A stretch of DNA of 64,000 bases from Dioscorea cayenensis subsp. rotundata (lineage: Eukaryota; Streptophyta; Magnoliopsida; Dioscoreales; Dioscoreaceae), in NCBI RefSeq assembly GCF_009730915.1, contig NC_052489.1, positions 23,553,916 through 23,617,915 on the forward strand, written 5' to 3'. The notes beneath the pieces are model-generated. The model was not told the DNA's origin. It was given only the letters and a program-made list of their open reading frames with translations, and ran no database searches. Both the position numbers and the translations under genes were made by a program. This document shows, in pieces, positions 41,378 to 52,826 of this stretch; position 1 is the stretch's first letter; every line of letters begins with the position of its first letter.

Positions 41378-41397
41378 AAACCCTAACCCTAACCCTA
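41378..41397 (-). promoter_or_regulatory. Tandem telo-box in the CDI leader
   Basis: Three consecutive AACCCT units, the first preceded by an extra A, lie on the + strand 10 bp upstream of the CDI start codon. On the coding strand this reads as TTAGGG-type repeats. Interstitial telomere motifs at this position are known cis-elements of plant housekeeping genes. The copy number is higher than the single motif usual in leaders. Confidence 0.6.
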
Positions 41398-41784
41398 GAG
41401 GAGAAGAGGAGATCTGGGGAAATGGGGATTGCTCTGCGAGAAGGAAGGGAGGAGATGAGAAGGGAAAGAGTGTCGGTGAAGAAGAAGAACATCGAAACGC
41501 GTGTTTCCCGTTTCAAATCTCGGGGAATAAGAATCGGATCGTACGGTCCAGAACGCGGTAATCACGGTCACGGAAGGAGGACCTGAATGTAGGACCGTTC
41601 GAGCATCAGTCAAGGCTTTCCTAAATTTGTCGGTTTGGAAATGCTTTGATTTTTCAAATTTAGAAAATTCTTATTAATAAGGGACTAATTTAAAATATAC
41701 TTTTTAAAAAATCATAGTAGGATCAGAATTATCTCGTAATTTGTACAACATACCATAATTTAATATTTTTTGAGAATTATTCCA

Positions 41785-42353
41785 TATTGACTGTTTTGGG
41801 TGCTTATTTTACTGTATAAAATTATGATATTATGACTAGCATAATATTTTTTCATTATAAAAGATTTCTCTCTTTTTTATCCAGCCATCAGCCACCGTAT
41901 CACTGGTGGCCCGCCCGGCCTCCGACAACCGGCGATTGGTCTGGCTAGCAGTCCGGGCGGCTTATGATGACCAGTACTTGTCCACTGGCAGTCTAGCCAC
42001 CAATCCACCGACCTCTGTTGACATGCCAGTGATCCACCGATAGTCCAGCCGGCGGTCCGACCACTGGTTCATCACCCTGCGGTAACACGCTGGTGACCCA
42101 CCGGTAGTCTGCCCATCGGCCGGCTGGCCTCCGGTGACACGCCGGCGGTCCACTGGTGGTCCAGTCAACCTCCGACAACTGCCCACCGGTCCAAATTAAT
42201 AACACTGGGCGATCTCCATAAATTTTTTATTTTGTTAATCAAACACTCATTCTGTAGAAATAAAATATGCTATAATTTCTGTAATAATCACTTGCACTTC
42301 TTACATAATAAAATTATGTCATATTTTTTTATTTTGCATCCAAACATCCCCTT
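41785..42353. mobile_element. Possible TIR element with a GC-rich CACCGG-repeat core
   Basis: The core at 41880-42195 is a GC-rich, degenerate short repeat of CCACCGG/CCGGCGGTCC type embedded in very AT-rich DNA. Flanking it, left TGTTTTGGGTGC followed by ATAAAATTATGATATTATG and the reverse complement of the right side, TGTTTGGATGC followed by ATGACATAATTTTATTATG, look like imperfect inverted repeats. Open frames through the core are repeat artefacts. Termini and target duplication are not certain, so this could also be an isolated minisatellite. Confidence 0.4.
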
Positions 42354-42499
42354 AAAAATATAAAGATGTGGTTTATCCACATTTATTTCAAAAAAAAAAA
42401 AAAATCAATTACAAATTTACAATGTAATTAAAAATATTTGAATTTTAAAATATAGTGCAGTGAAATCCAATGTTTCGTTAGATGTAACTAAATATGCTA

Positions 42500-42743
42500 C
42501 TCCTCAGTTTCTTTTTATCTGTTATTTTTTAATATCAAGAAACATTTATTATTATTTTTTTCTAAAGTTACCATAACACTCTATTTAATTCTTTTCTTAA
42601 AATTTAATATGAGAGAGAAATGTGAAAATATAAATTAGGGGTGATTTTAGAAAGATAATTAATTTTTTATTAAATTATGTGAAATAACCAACTTTCTTGG
42701 TATGTGAAATTTGGTTATTCACGATTAATAAAAAAGAACCGAG
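42500..42743. mobile_element. Stowaway-like MITE
   Basis: The ends CTCCTCAGTTTCTTTTTATC and (reverse complement) CTCGGTTCTTTTTTATTAATC are imperfect terminal inverted repeats flanked by TA at 498-499 and 744-745 of this kilobase. It is about 244 bp, AT-rich and non-coding. Confidence 0.5.
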
Positions 42744-43980
42744 TATATTATAAGATTTTAGAGGAATATGTAAATTTAGAATTAAAAATCATTTATATAC
42801 TAAATATTTTAATATCATTTTGATAATTTTAAGTATCTTATTAATCAGTTTAATTATCAATTTTTCATACATTTTTACCCTATTATTTAATGATTTTAAT
42901 TATGGTATTGATTATTTTAAATATTAATTTTATTATTAAATTTATTATTAAATTTTATAATTTTTTCTTTCAATAAAGTTATTGACAATATTTGTTTTTC
43001 TTTAATTGGTCATATAGAGGTCATAGGTTATGCATATGAAGAAGTCTAAAAACAATAGAATATTTTTCCCTTATCGTTGTGATATAAATTCTCAATAAAT
43101 TTTAAATCAGCTTTTATGGGGTTTTTATTAATAAATAAACTCGCATTCCCTTCGATTTTTATATTTTTACCTGTTTAATAAATTCAAAAATAAAATATCA
43201 TTGATACATAATACCAACGACAACTTGATCTATTACTATCCAATCATTTCAGGAGGGTGTTCATTTAAAAGAGAATCATAAATCAAATTTCAAATTCAAG
43301 AAAAAAGAAAATGAAGGCACAAATGTTTATTGAACTTATTCTATGTCTGTGTACATATATCCCTAATACTCTCTTTTCGTATTTTATTAAAAAAAAAATT
43401 GGTAGAAATTGGATTCATTTTATCAATGTGCATGTAAATATTTCCAACAAATATTTGGAATTGTAGCTGAAACTTGCCAATTTACATCTATCATTATTAT
43501 TAATTATTATTATTTATCTTTATAAAATCTATTTTATTAAAGGCAGACGAAAAGTTTGACTGAATAAAGCCAACAGTAATATAAATCTGTGTGCTCTTAT
43601 AACTTATTATTTTTATGAATTTCCTGAGAACAGGAGTGAGTACTGTGCTCACTTTTGAATTTTTTAACTCTATTAAGAAACAATAATGTGATTGTTAAAA
43701 CATTAAACATTACTGATTGGGATTAAACAGCATTAATTCTAAACAAATTGAACATTACTAGCTCTGACATGTAGGTAAGTCAGGAAAGACCACTTCCTAT
43801 TCAAAAACATTGCAAGTGACTTTCCAAATTAATAACACCAAGCATTGCCATGGCATGGATTAATAGCAAGTACTGAACTCTACATCCATTTCTCATCAGA
43901 AATATACTCTGGGTTCTTTCACTTCCCATTTTTGAAAATCATATACTGTAACTCATCTCTGCATACCATATAATTAATAA

Positions 43981-45768
43981 TCATCTTCTACTCCTGCAAT
44001 TAATCCACATTGATATAAAAATGTAAATCATATCATATTAACATAAATAAAATAAATAAATATATATATATATATATTGGAAAAACTAAGATGATAAATT
44101 TATCTAAATCACATACCTTTGTTTTTCCTCATGCTCGAAACCTATCTGTTAATTTGGACAAAAGAACACAACTTTAGAAACTCATTAGAGGAAATTAATT
44201 AATTATCACATCAAATAAACAGTTAGCAGAGAAATAAATAATCACCTCAAATACTGCATCATGATCCAAAGTTCTAATCCCACTAAACTCCGTAAACTCA
44301 TCCTCTAATTCACTCATCTCTATCAACTTTGAGTACTCACCAACACCATCACAAACTGAACCAAACTGATCATCAAACTCCAAGTCTTGACATATGGAGT
44401 TATTGATCAGCAGTTCCTGAGATGCAGAAGCAACTGAAAGGATCTCTTTAAACAATCCATCATTTGCAGTCTTAAACTCCATAAGATCAACTTGAGGGAA
44501 GTCCTCCACTTCCAATGGTGGCAATGCAAGCCTGTGTTGCAGCTTTGCACACTCCAGTGCAACATCAACCTTCAATACACACACACACACACACACACAC
44601 ATAATCAGCTTTTGTCTAAATAAAATATAAGAGGAATTATGAGGTATTACCTCAGACGGTAGAAAAGATTCTTGAAAGCGCCATGTGTTGTCATCTTGGA
44701 GAGGATTGCTACTGAATGCCAACTCTTCATCTCTGCTTTTATTAGGAGGTGAAGGATCAAGTGTAATCCACTGTGAGTGTTGTTGATCATGAGAATTATT
44801 AGCTCCATAATGTGTTACAATCTTTGGGCCTAATGCATTCTTCTTAAATATGCGGCATAGTGCATATGCATCCTATAAGAATAATTAATAAACTTCATAT
44901 ATATATATATATAAGGATTGAAGAAGTTTGTGAGTGAAAAAACAGTAAAAGATCAGTTGTGGGTTGATTAATATATACATGTAAAGCTGAGCCGGTTTCA
45001 CATTCTTTCTCATCGAGACGATATTCATGCATGACCCAATCGGTTCGACCACCATGAGGGGCTCGTCCTCGGTAATAAACTAGGGTTTTCTTCACTCCTA
45101 CTGCTTGTTTTTGAGAGCATATTCTTCGGTCTTTTCCGGTGGCCTTCCAATAGCCTGCATGAGTAGCTCGATTTGTTCTTGATCCATTCGGGTATTTTCT
45201 ATCCCGGGGACTGAAGAAATACCATTCTAAGTCCTTGCTTGGCAAGAAGGATTTCTCTGTGAAATCAAGTTCATGTTGATGAATGGGAGATTAAAAAAAT
45301 AATAAAGAAAATTTGAGATAATTAAATTTATTAATTAAAAGTAACTGTATATGTAAAAATAAAGGTAGTTGGAAGATGTGTTGAATCTTATCATAGGGTA
45401 CAAGGATGCAAACCCTAATACAGCCTTTTGCTTTAGGTTCACAGAAGAAGAAGAACATGTCATGGTTTCAAACATGCTTTATATATATATATATATATAT
45501 GTACACTCTCTTTTATATATCTTTAGTTCATGAAGAAGACTTGCATACATATAAACATCTTGAAATTCAAGGTAAATGAAAAGCATTTATATATAAGGTA
45601 TATATATGTACCTGGTAAGTCCCATGGTTCACATTTATAGAGATCAACTTCAGGAATGATCTCCAACTCAATATTAACTCCATTGATCTTCCTTTTCAGG
45701 TAGTATATAATGAGCTCTTCATCAGTGGGGTGGAATCTAAATCCAGGAGGCAAAGTCATTGGTGCCAT
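43981..45768 (-). CDS. NAC transcription factor, NAC045/NAC086-like
   Basis: Plant-specific nuclear transcription factor. Exons 45768-45612, 45256-44979, 44872-44651, 44569-44246, 44145-44117 and 43993-43981 join in phase to 340 codons. The NAC domain (about residues 6-165) shows [19 protein letters not shown], the [20 protein letters not shown] block, [10 protein letters not shown] and the HEYRLDE block, closing with [11 protein letters not shown]. The ALCRIFKK plus GPKIVTHYG continuation matches the NAC045/NAC086 group; the Arabidopsis pair drives sieve-element enucleation below APL. The acidic, Asn/Ser-rich C-terminus would be the activation region and is shorter than usual for that group. 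Intron 3 contains a (CA)n microsatellite (44577-44601). The last coding exon is only 13 bp; reading through its donor instead adds four codons and a stop, so the exact C-terminus is uncertain. Confidence 0.9.
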
Positions 45769-45786
45769 ATATCTATTTAACTAACC

Positions 45787-45813
45787 TTCTTCTTCTTCTT
45801 CTTCTTCTTCTTC
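45787..45813. repeat. (TTC)n microsatellite in the NAC 5' leader region
   Basis: About nine TTC units begin 19 bp upstream of the NAC start codon, reading as GAA on the coding strand. They probably lie in the leader. Confidence 0.9.
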
Positions 45814-46456
45814 AATTCTTCTTCTACGACCTTGTTTTCAATCTAAAACTATATTCCTATTAGAGAGAAACAGAAGCCTTCTTTCCAAATAAAAACAAGG
45901 AATTCAAGCCTTTAACTCTGCAAAGCTAAATAAACAATGGAAGAGACAAAAAGATAGAGAGATCAGAGGGATGCATGCATGCAGTTTGTTTCCAAATGGA
46001 AACAAGGAATTAATTCAGAACTTGAAGATGAGAAAACTGAAGAAAACTAAAAGAAAGAGAAATGAGAAGATGGCAAGGTGTGCAATACTTGAGCTTTATA
46101 GTGTGCCTTCATGTGTTTTCTAAGAGAGATTCTCGTAAACGTTTTCATGAAGCTCTACTTTTTTTTATTTTTTCTTATCTTCTTTGTGACTTTGTTGCCA
46201 GTTTTTGTTCTGAGGTTCATATCTCTAGTTTGTCTTTTCGTATGTAGGGTCCATAGGGTGGTGGGCCTGCTGACCCATGCCTAGTCAGCAAGAGCGGGAA
46301 AAGATGACCAAAGGTTGAGTGGGGCCCTTGTGGATGTTTGGAGACTTTTGACGGTTGACTTCATGTTCACACATGATGACAAAATAAGAGAAATAAGTAC
46401 AAGCTCTATATGCACCAAAACCAAAAGTGTGTGTATATATATATATATATATATAT

Positions 46457-46703
46457 GGGCAAAACATCTTTTATGGACCTCTATAAATAAAAAATCTATA
46501 GATGTTCAATTATCAATCATTGGATCGTGATATAATAGTCGATATTGATAAACAGTAATACTTGCACTGTGCAGTTCTAAACAGTGATTACTATAACTGT
46601 TATAATATTAACTATTGTTTATTAATGTTGATCGTTGGATACAGATGTAATGGTTGATAATGGACGTCTATAGATTTCTTATCTAAAGGCGTCCATACCT
46701 TTT

Positions 46704-46705
<2 letters not shown>
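46457..46705. mobile_element. Fold-back MITE with ~65-bp arms inserted in a TA tract
   Basis: The left arm (ATGGACCTCTATAAATAAAA, AATCTATAGATGTTCAATTA, TCAATCATTGGATC) pairs with the reverse complement of the right arm (ATGGACGCCTTTAGATAAGA, AATCTATAGACGTCCATTAT, TCAACCATTACATC) over most of 65 bp. Both sides abut (TA)n runs, which hides the target duplication. The superfamily is not determined. Confidence 0.6.
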
Positions 46706-46737
<32 letters not shown>

Positions 46738-47644
46738 AAGTTTAAGTTCTACCTAATAATAATAGTAATATTACTAATATATCAATTAAATTAAATTTAT
46801 TTATTACAATCTTGAGATTATTTTGAATTTTTTAAAGGTATTTTTCAAGAGGTGATCAAAGTTAACAATTTTTTTTTTGTTTTATTTGAGTAGCATGAAT
46901 AGCTAAAATCTCATTTTTAATGATTTCAAATTTGTGATTCCGAGCTTAAAGAGGAACAAGCGCAAAACTTCAACGTTTACAATCAATCACAATCTTCGAA
47001 TTTCTTTGCTCAAGTTCTAATTAAAGAGAACATACAAATATAATTTTAGATTCAATAATTACTGCTTGATGTCTGCACTGACTAGTCAGCTCAAAGTTGA
47101 TCTATACCTCTTGTTATATGAACCATCTCACTATATTTTTCACGTTTTTCATAATTGTCTTTCCTATTTCAATGTCTTAATTATTATTAGTGATGATTAA
47201 GACTAATTTATGCATATAATATAATTATTATGATTTATTTATTATTATTTTTAAGTGTATCTGGTTTGCAAATTTTTTAAACTCATCATAATATATTGAA
47301 AATTTTGGATTAGTTTACAAGTTCAAACATAAAATTAAATCACTTTGGAATTCCTAGTATTATCATTTGGCATTGGTTTTATTATGATCTATATAGAAAA
47401 TAGTATTTTAAGCACTGGTTTTACTTGTTAAATTGTTTTAAAAAATAATGTCAACTTCGATTATGAACTCAAAAAAGTAACAAATATAAAAATAAAATTA
47501 ATGTTTAACATACACTCACAAACTAATCTGACTTGGCTAAGTAAACCAAGTTTTAACCAAAAACAGAGTTAGATTTGTAAATATTTTTTTATATTCAATT
47601 TTCTATGTATATATATATATATTCTGAAAAGAAACATGCTTTTG

Positions 47645-47689
47645 GCACGTGCTAACATAGGATCCACGTGTCAGTACAAGATGACGTGG
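47645..47689. promoter_or_regulatory. Cluster of G-box/ABRE-like elements
   Basis: GCACGTGC (47645-47652), CCACGTGTC (47664-47672) and GACGTGG (47683-47689) lie within 45 bp. This spacing is typical of abscisic-acid response modules bound by bZIP factors. The cluster is about 1.9 kb upstream of the NAC start, its nearest downstream gene on the minus strand. Confidence 0.4.
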
Positions 47690-48046
47690 ACTGGACCCAG
47701 GCCTTTTTGACCTGTGTGTATCTATTCCTTTTCCTTTTTATCAATCCATCTTTGGGTTCTTTTCTTTCTCTCCTTTTCTGGTTTATTCCACACCCTCACA
47801 ACAAACCATACTAAATAAGTAAATATATATATATTTATATATATACATACATATTTATGTTATTAGATTAAAACAAAAATTATAAAATGGTCACGTAGTA
47901 AAGATCAAGGTAAAAAAAAAATTTAATGTTGATTTTATAATACAATAATTTGTACACATAATTTCTCCTTTTTTCCACATCTAAAAGAGAGAAATGTTTT
48001 AGATGATCATAAAATATTATTAATTAGAACCAACCATGAAACTTGA

Positions 48047-48081
<35 letters not shown>

Positions 48082-49386
48082 ACATTAATCAGCTCAGAAG
48101 TAGAGGTGCAGGCATGTATCATAAGGACATGAAGAAGACTAACAAGTTGTTCATGTTCACATGGTTCCTGAGAACATAAAGGAAAAGCTAGGTGTCTAGG
48201 CTTCTAGCTAGCCGGATAAAATAAAGGGAGATAAGATAATAAATAAATAAATAAAAGGAATAGTATTAGAACTTGTGTTGGCGTTGGGATCAATCCTTGA
48301 GTCAGTGTGCACACATTGAGGATCATGCATGGCTGGTTGGCATTCCAAAGCAGCAAGCAAAGTTATCAAACTTCTTTATCAGAGAGAAAAAAAATAATAA
48401 TAACAAATTAAAAATGATCTATCAACAAGTGATTGTTTATATATATAATTATATAAAAGAAAAGGTTTGTTAATGGTTTTATATATACAAGCTTTGAGAA
48501 GCCATCATTACCAACCGAAAGCTTGAAAGTTAGCTAACCACTGGAAAAAAAATGTGTAGTAGAAGAAGAAAATAAAACAAGTATGTGGGTGGACTTTTAA
48601 TTGTGTTTTTTGAGAATTAAGCTTGGAAACATTGGTCCAGGATTTAGATTTGTGAATTAATGAAATTTCATGATAGAATGTAAACTTGGATTAATGCTTG
48701 CTTGATAATTTTTTATGTATACATTAAATTTATGGTAAACCAAAAATGACTTGGACTAAATGCACTGATTTTTTTTTTTTTAATAAAATGGATATATAGA
48801 TCATCAATTTAATAAACTAAGAAGACTTGTACAAAAATAAATAAATAAATACAAGTAAAATTGGATCCATTGGGTGTGAAGTTGAAATATAAATTAAAAA
48901 CACATGAGTTAGATCCGATTACAAACATGTAGGCCAAACTTGATTGTTACCCCTAGTAGGAGAACCATTCGATTGCATAGTGATTGATTTATAAAAAATT
49001 TTGCTTGAATTGGTAAAGAAAAAACATATATTATATAAGTGCACTCATTTTTAATTTAGGTGAATTACTATTAAATAAAATAATAATAATAATAATAAAT
49101 TAATAATAATAATAATAATAATAAATACATAGGAAAGGCAATTGAAAAAAAAAAAATCAAGCTTAGGAATATTTTTCTCATTGCACCCTAACCATTATTT
49201 TTCATCATGAAAGTAGCTCATAATTAACACAAGAAAACTTGAGTAAAAAAAAAAAAAAGTTGAATGCTATCATATCATGAGTTCATACTAGAAGCACTTG
49301 AAAGTCCACAAATCAAGCTAAGACTCAAAGATGACAAGGGTGCGCGAAGAACTTGCATGCATTCATGGACTATATATGTATGTATA

Positions 49387-51335
49387 TGTCGTGTCCCAGC
49401 CCCACGGCCGGGCCCGTAGACAGATCGGTCGCATCCAATGGGACTGGTCCCCACTGGGTGCAAGGCCTCAGATTTGATATGGTCAGAGTTAACCCTGACA
49501 AGCAGAATATGAACAGTAATACAGAACCACAAATAGGATAATAGAAACTGAAATAATACAAGTATGGGCTTTAGCAGCCCTACAGGATACTGAGTCATAC
49601 AAACAGTCTAAAGACCCAGAATATGCAATCAGAATACAAGTCTTACTCATACAAAGAAGTTCACTACAAAGATACTATCAGAGCAGGAAATACGACTCCA
49701 AGACACACCCCGATCCTAGACTTGATCTTCTCCTGCGAGAATAGAATTCACAGAGTGCATGAGCTACAAGGAACCAGTAGGATCGCAGAAATAAAAACCG
49801 CCAGAAATACAGAATTTTACGAGTGCGAGAGCCTACCTGGCTCCGAGCTACAAAGTCGGGTTCACCAAGTCTCGCAAACTAAAGCTCGCTACAATAATCT
49901 AACCCAATAAAATAAACTACACTCAGAAATAAATTCTTGGGCCGGGTCTAATCTACAACTAAGCCCCAAAGGAAGAATTAACAATCAATCAAACCACAGC
50001 TTTAATTTAAAAATCACTAAATAAAATAAAAGATTAAGCACCTAAGCCCCAAGTTTAAACAATGAAGATTCACTTAACAAACACAACAAGATTATTAAAA
50101 TTTAGAGCAACTAGGCCAATTAAATCATCAGGACATCTCAATCACCATTTAACAAAACACTTAAAAAAAATAAACTATCATACATGATAAGAGGATGCCA
50201 TATTTTAACAATTAGGCATACAAAGGCTGCAGGATAAACATGCATAATCAAATATATACACACACATATAATTTTACAAATCATCTAAACAAACATGCTT
50301 ACACAGGTGCATGCTTAGACTAAATCCAGATATCATGCTCATATACAAACATAATAGACAGAACTTTAAAAAACATAACAAAGTACTTAAAAACCAGAAA
50401 ATTTTAGAAAATCAAATACTACAAAAAAATAAAATAAAATAAAACCTCATGCAGACTTACAACATCTCAACCTACAACATTTAAATACAAATAAAGATTA
50501 AACTAAGAACATGATTACATGATTAAGCTAAAAATAATCAGAAATCTAACATATCAAGGTTGCAGGAACTCTAGCATAATTAAGTGTACATATATATATA
50601 TACCTCCATAAATGTGTGATTAAATAATTTAACAAATGAACATGCTTTGCAGGAACACCAAGTCTACAAATGTATATACGTAGAGACATATGCATATTGA
50701 TTTCAATCTCAGAGTATGATCACAACAAGATTTAAATTTCCAGTATAAAATCAGGGAAACATGATTCTAAGCAAGCAAAACTCACAAGAAGCATGCATAG
50801 AATCAAAAAGGTAAAGCTAGGCTCCCAAGGAAAAAATATCATGCTTACACCCAGTAACATACAAATCAAATTTGCAAGATCCAAACATAACCCAGATTTT
50901 GGTTTTAAAGATGCCAAGCAAAGGCCAAGACCACCATAAATACATATACATAAAAACAACAAGCTGAACCCCAAGCTCTCTAGAATCAAACCAGCCATTG
51001 CTAGCTCCTCAAGCAAAGTTACAACAATCTAACCTTAAAACGGAGAGATCGCAGACCCACCAAAAAGCTATAGCAGAACCACCAGCACACCCAAGCTTAG
51101 AGCTTCCAACAAGGAGAAGGAGAGAGCTTGAAGAAGAAGAAGAATACTAGAAGAGGGTGTTGCTTTCAAAAAACCCTTCTACCAACCCCGACAAGACCGG
51201 AGTTCACGGGTGAGAAGCCAACTTGTGAGGAAAGCTTGTTAGGAATCCAAGGATTCGGTCAAACGGTCAAAAGTGAAACAAAAAAAAAAATCTTCAGTAA
51301 ACTTGGTCAACAAAACCAAGGTGACAGACATTACA
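49387..51335. mobile_element. Probable solo LTR (1.95 kb)
   Basis: The insert begins TGTCGTGTCCCAGCC and ends GACAGACATTACA, giving the TG...CA termini of LTRs. It is flanked by GTATA on the left and GTATG on the right, a near-match target duplication in a TATG-rich site. Copy B at 62160-62190 shows the uninterrupted site, which defines the insertion. There is no gag, pol, primer-binding site or second LTR. The frame at 50732-51016 (minus, hydrophobic) is not recognised. A single long LTR left by recombination of a retrotransposon is the simplest reading. Confidence 0.6.
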
Positions 51336-51541
51336 GTATGTATGTATGTATAGCATTCAGTCATGGACCAGCTGGGAGCTGATCAGTCTGTGTCTCAAAT
51401 CTTGATGCAAGAATTCTGAAGTATCAAATTAAGGAATAATAGAAAAGCGGGAAGGGGATGGAAAGATATGGTTCTCACTAATGACAATGGAGACATACAT
51501 AAACTTCATTCTTGAACTCAGGGAGGTTGTTATCACACTAA

Positions 51542-52826
51542 GGGTGTGTTTGTTTCCATGGATTTCATTGTCACTGGATTTGTTAATCCCGAGAATTTTT
51601 AAATCCCATGTTTGTTTATAAGGATTTTGACTTTGCTTTGATTTTCAAATCCCATATATGAGGGATTGCAATGTTCGGCAGAAATGACAGTAAAACGAAA
51701 TCTAGGACCTAAAATCCCGTACATGGGCTGTCACGTGAGGGATTCAAGGATTCATGAAAGAGGGGTGAGACGATCTCATCTTGAGCTTGCTTCTTCTCAT
51801 CTTGACCATGTTTCAACTTGAATCCAAGGTGCCTGCTCTGATTTGTTTTAGTTGTAATCTTCTTCTTCACTCTTCTTTGCCTACTGCTTTGATTTACTGT
51901 TAAGCAAAATTCGGGAATGGCTTTTTGAGAAGGTGGTGGTGGTGGTGGTGAATGATGATATCTACATGATAAGGTGAGTAGGAAGAACTTTGAGGTTTTT
52001 AGAGGCCAGTTGCAACCCCACGTTCTTTTGCCATTCCTTCTTTCTTTCTTTTCTTTTTTCTCTGGGACCAAATCTACAGAGAGAGAGAGATATGGTTTCT
52101 TTGAAAAAAAATTTTATCTGCTATTTATTCAGTAATTTATCAAAACCATTCAGATAGCAACAAGAGTGTCCATAATGCACATGGGATGAACAAAAATCAA
52201 TGAATTAATGATCACCAAAGTATCTACCTCAATGGACTAATTGATTAATTATTGTGTTTTAATTATGGACACTCAATCTATTTTTGGGGCTAGTTGATTA
52301 ATTATTGTGTTTTAATTTTTTTAACCTAAATTATATTAATTAAAATTAATAATAATATTAAAAATAGTTTATAAATAACTCACTATTAAATATAATTGGG
52401 AATTTTATAATCAATAAATTAATGATCACCAAAGTGGTATTCTTAATATAATTATTAAAAATAAAAGTTAAATGTAATAAAAACATAATTATATTTTAAA
52501 TTAAGTAATTACATCCATAATTAATTTTATTATTATTAACATTTAATTATGTATTTTTCATTAATTAAAGTTAATGATAACTTAAGGTGGGGTAATCTCA
52601 CCAAAGGTTTTTATATCCTAGAAATACATTCAACCAAATACATATTTTCAAAATCTAGATTAATAAATCCTTCCAAACAAACACAAGATTTTAAGATCCA
52701 ACATTTTCAAATACAGTTAACCAAACACTAAATTTGATTCTCCTGCATTTTTAAATCCAAAGATTTACAAATACACTGTAATTCAAAATCTACTGTATTT
52801 TCAACTACATCTAACCAAACACACCC
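51542..52826. mobile_element. Tourist/PIF-Harbinger-like non-autonomous element
   Basis: Terminal inverted repeats GGGTGTGTTTG...CAAACACACCC are flanked by the 3-bp duplication TAA (51539-51541 and 52827-52829), the hallmark of PIF/Harbinger elements. Sub-terminal blocks such as CCATGGATTT and AAATCC also mirror one another. At 1285 bp it is larger than a typical Tourist MITE but has no transposase. Copy B of the segmental duplication has the empty site near 62380. Confidence 0.7.

Larger units (their letters stand above)
46200..48490. other. Intergenic region upstream of the NAC gene
   Basis: No coding exon was recognised. The region holds a fold-back element (46457-46705), a G-box cluster (47645-47689), TA tracts (46434-46455, 46705-46738) and a (TTA)n repeat (48047-48078). 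Confidence 0.6.

Noticed and set aside
40681..41613. Several overlapping frames around the CDI gene
   Set aside because: They are shadows of the GC-rich CDI coding exon and its leader.
41962..42205. Two overlapping minus-strand frames rich in Arg and Gly
   Set aside because: They translate the degenerate CACCGG repeat and differ only by frame.
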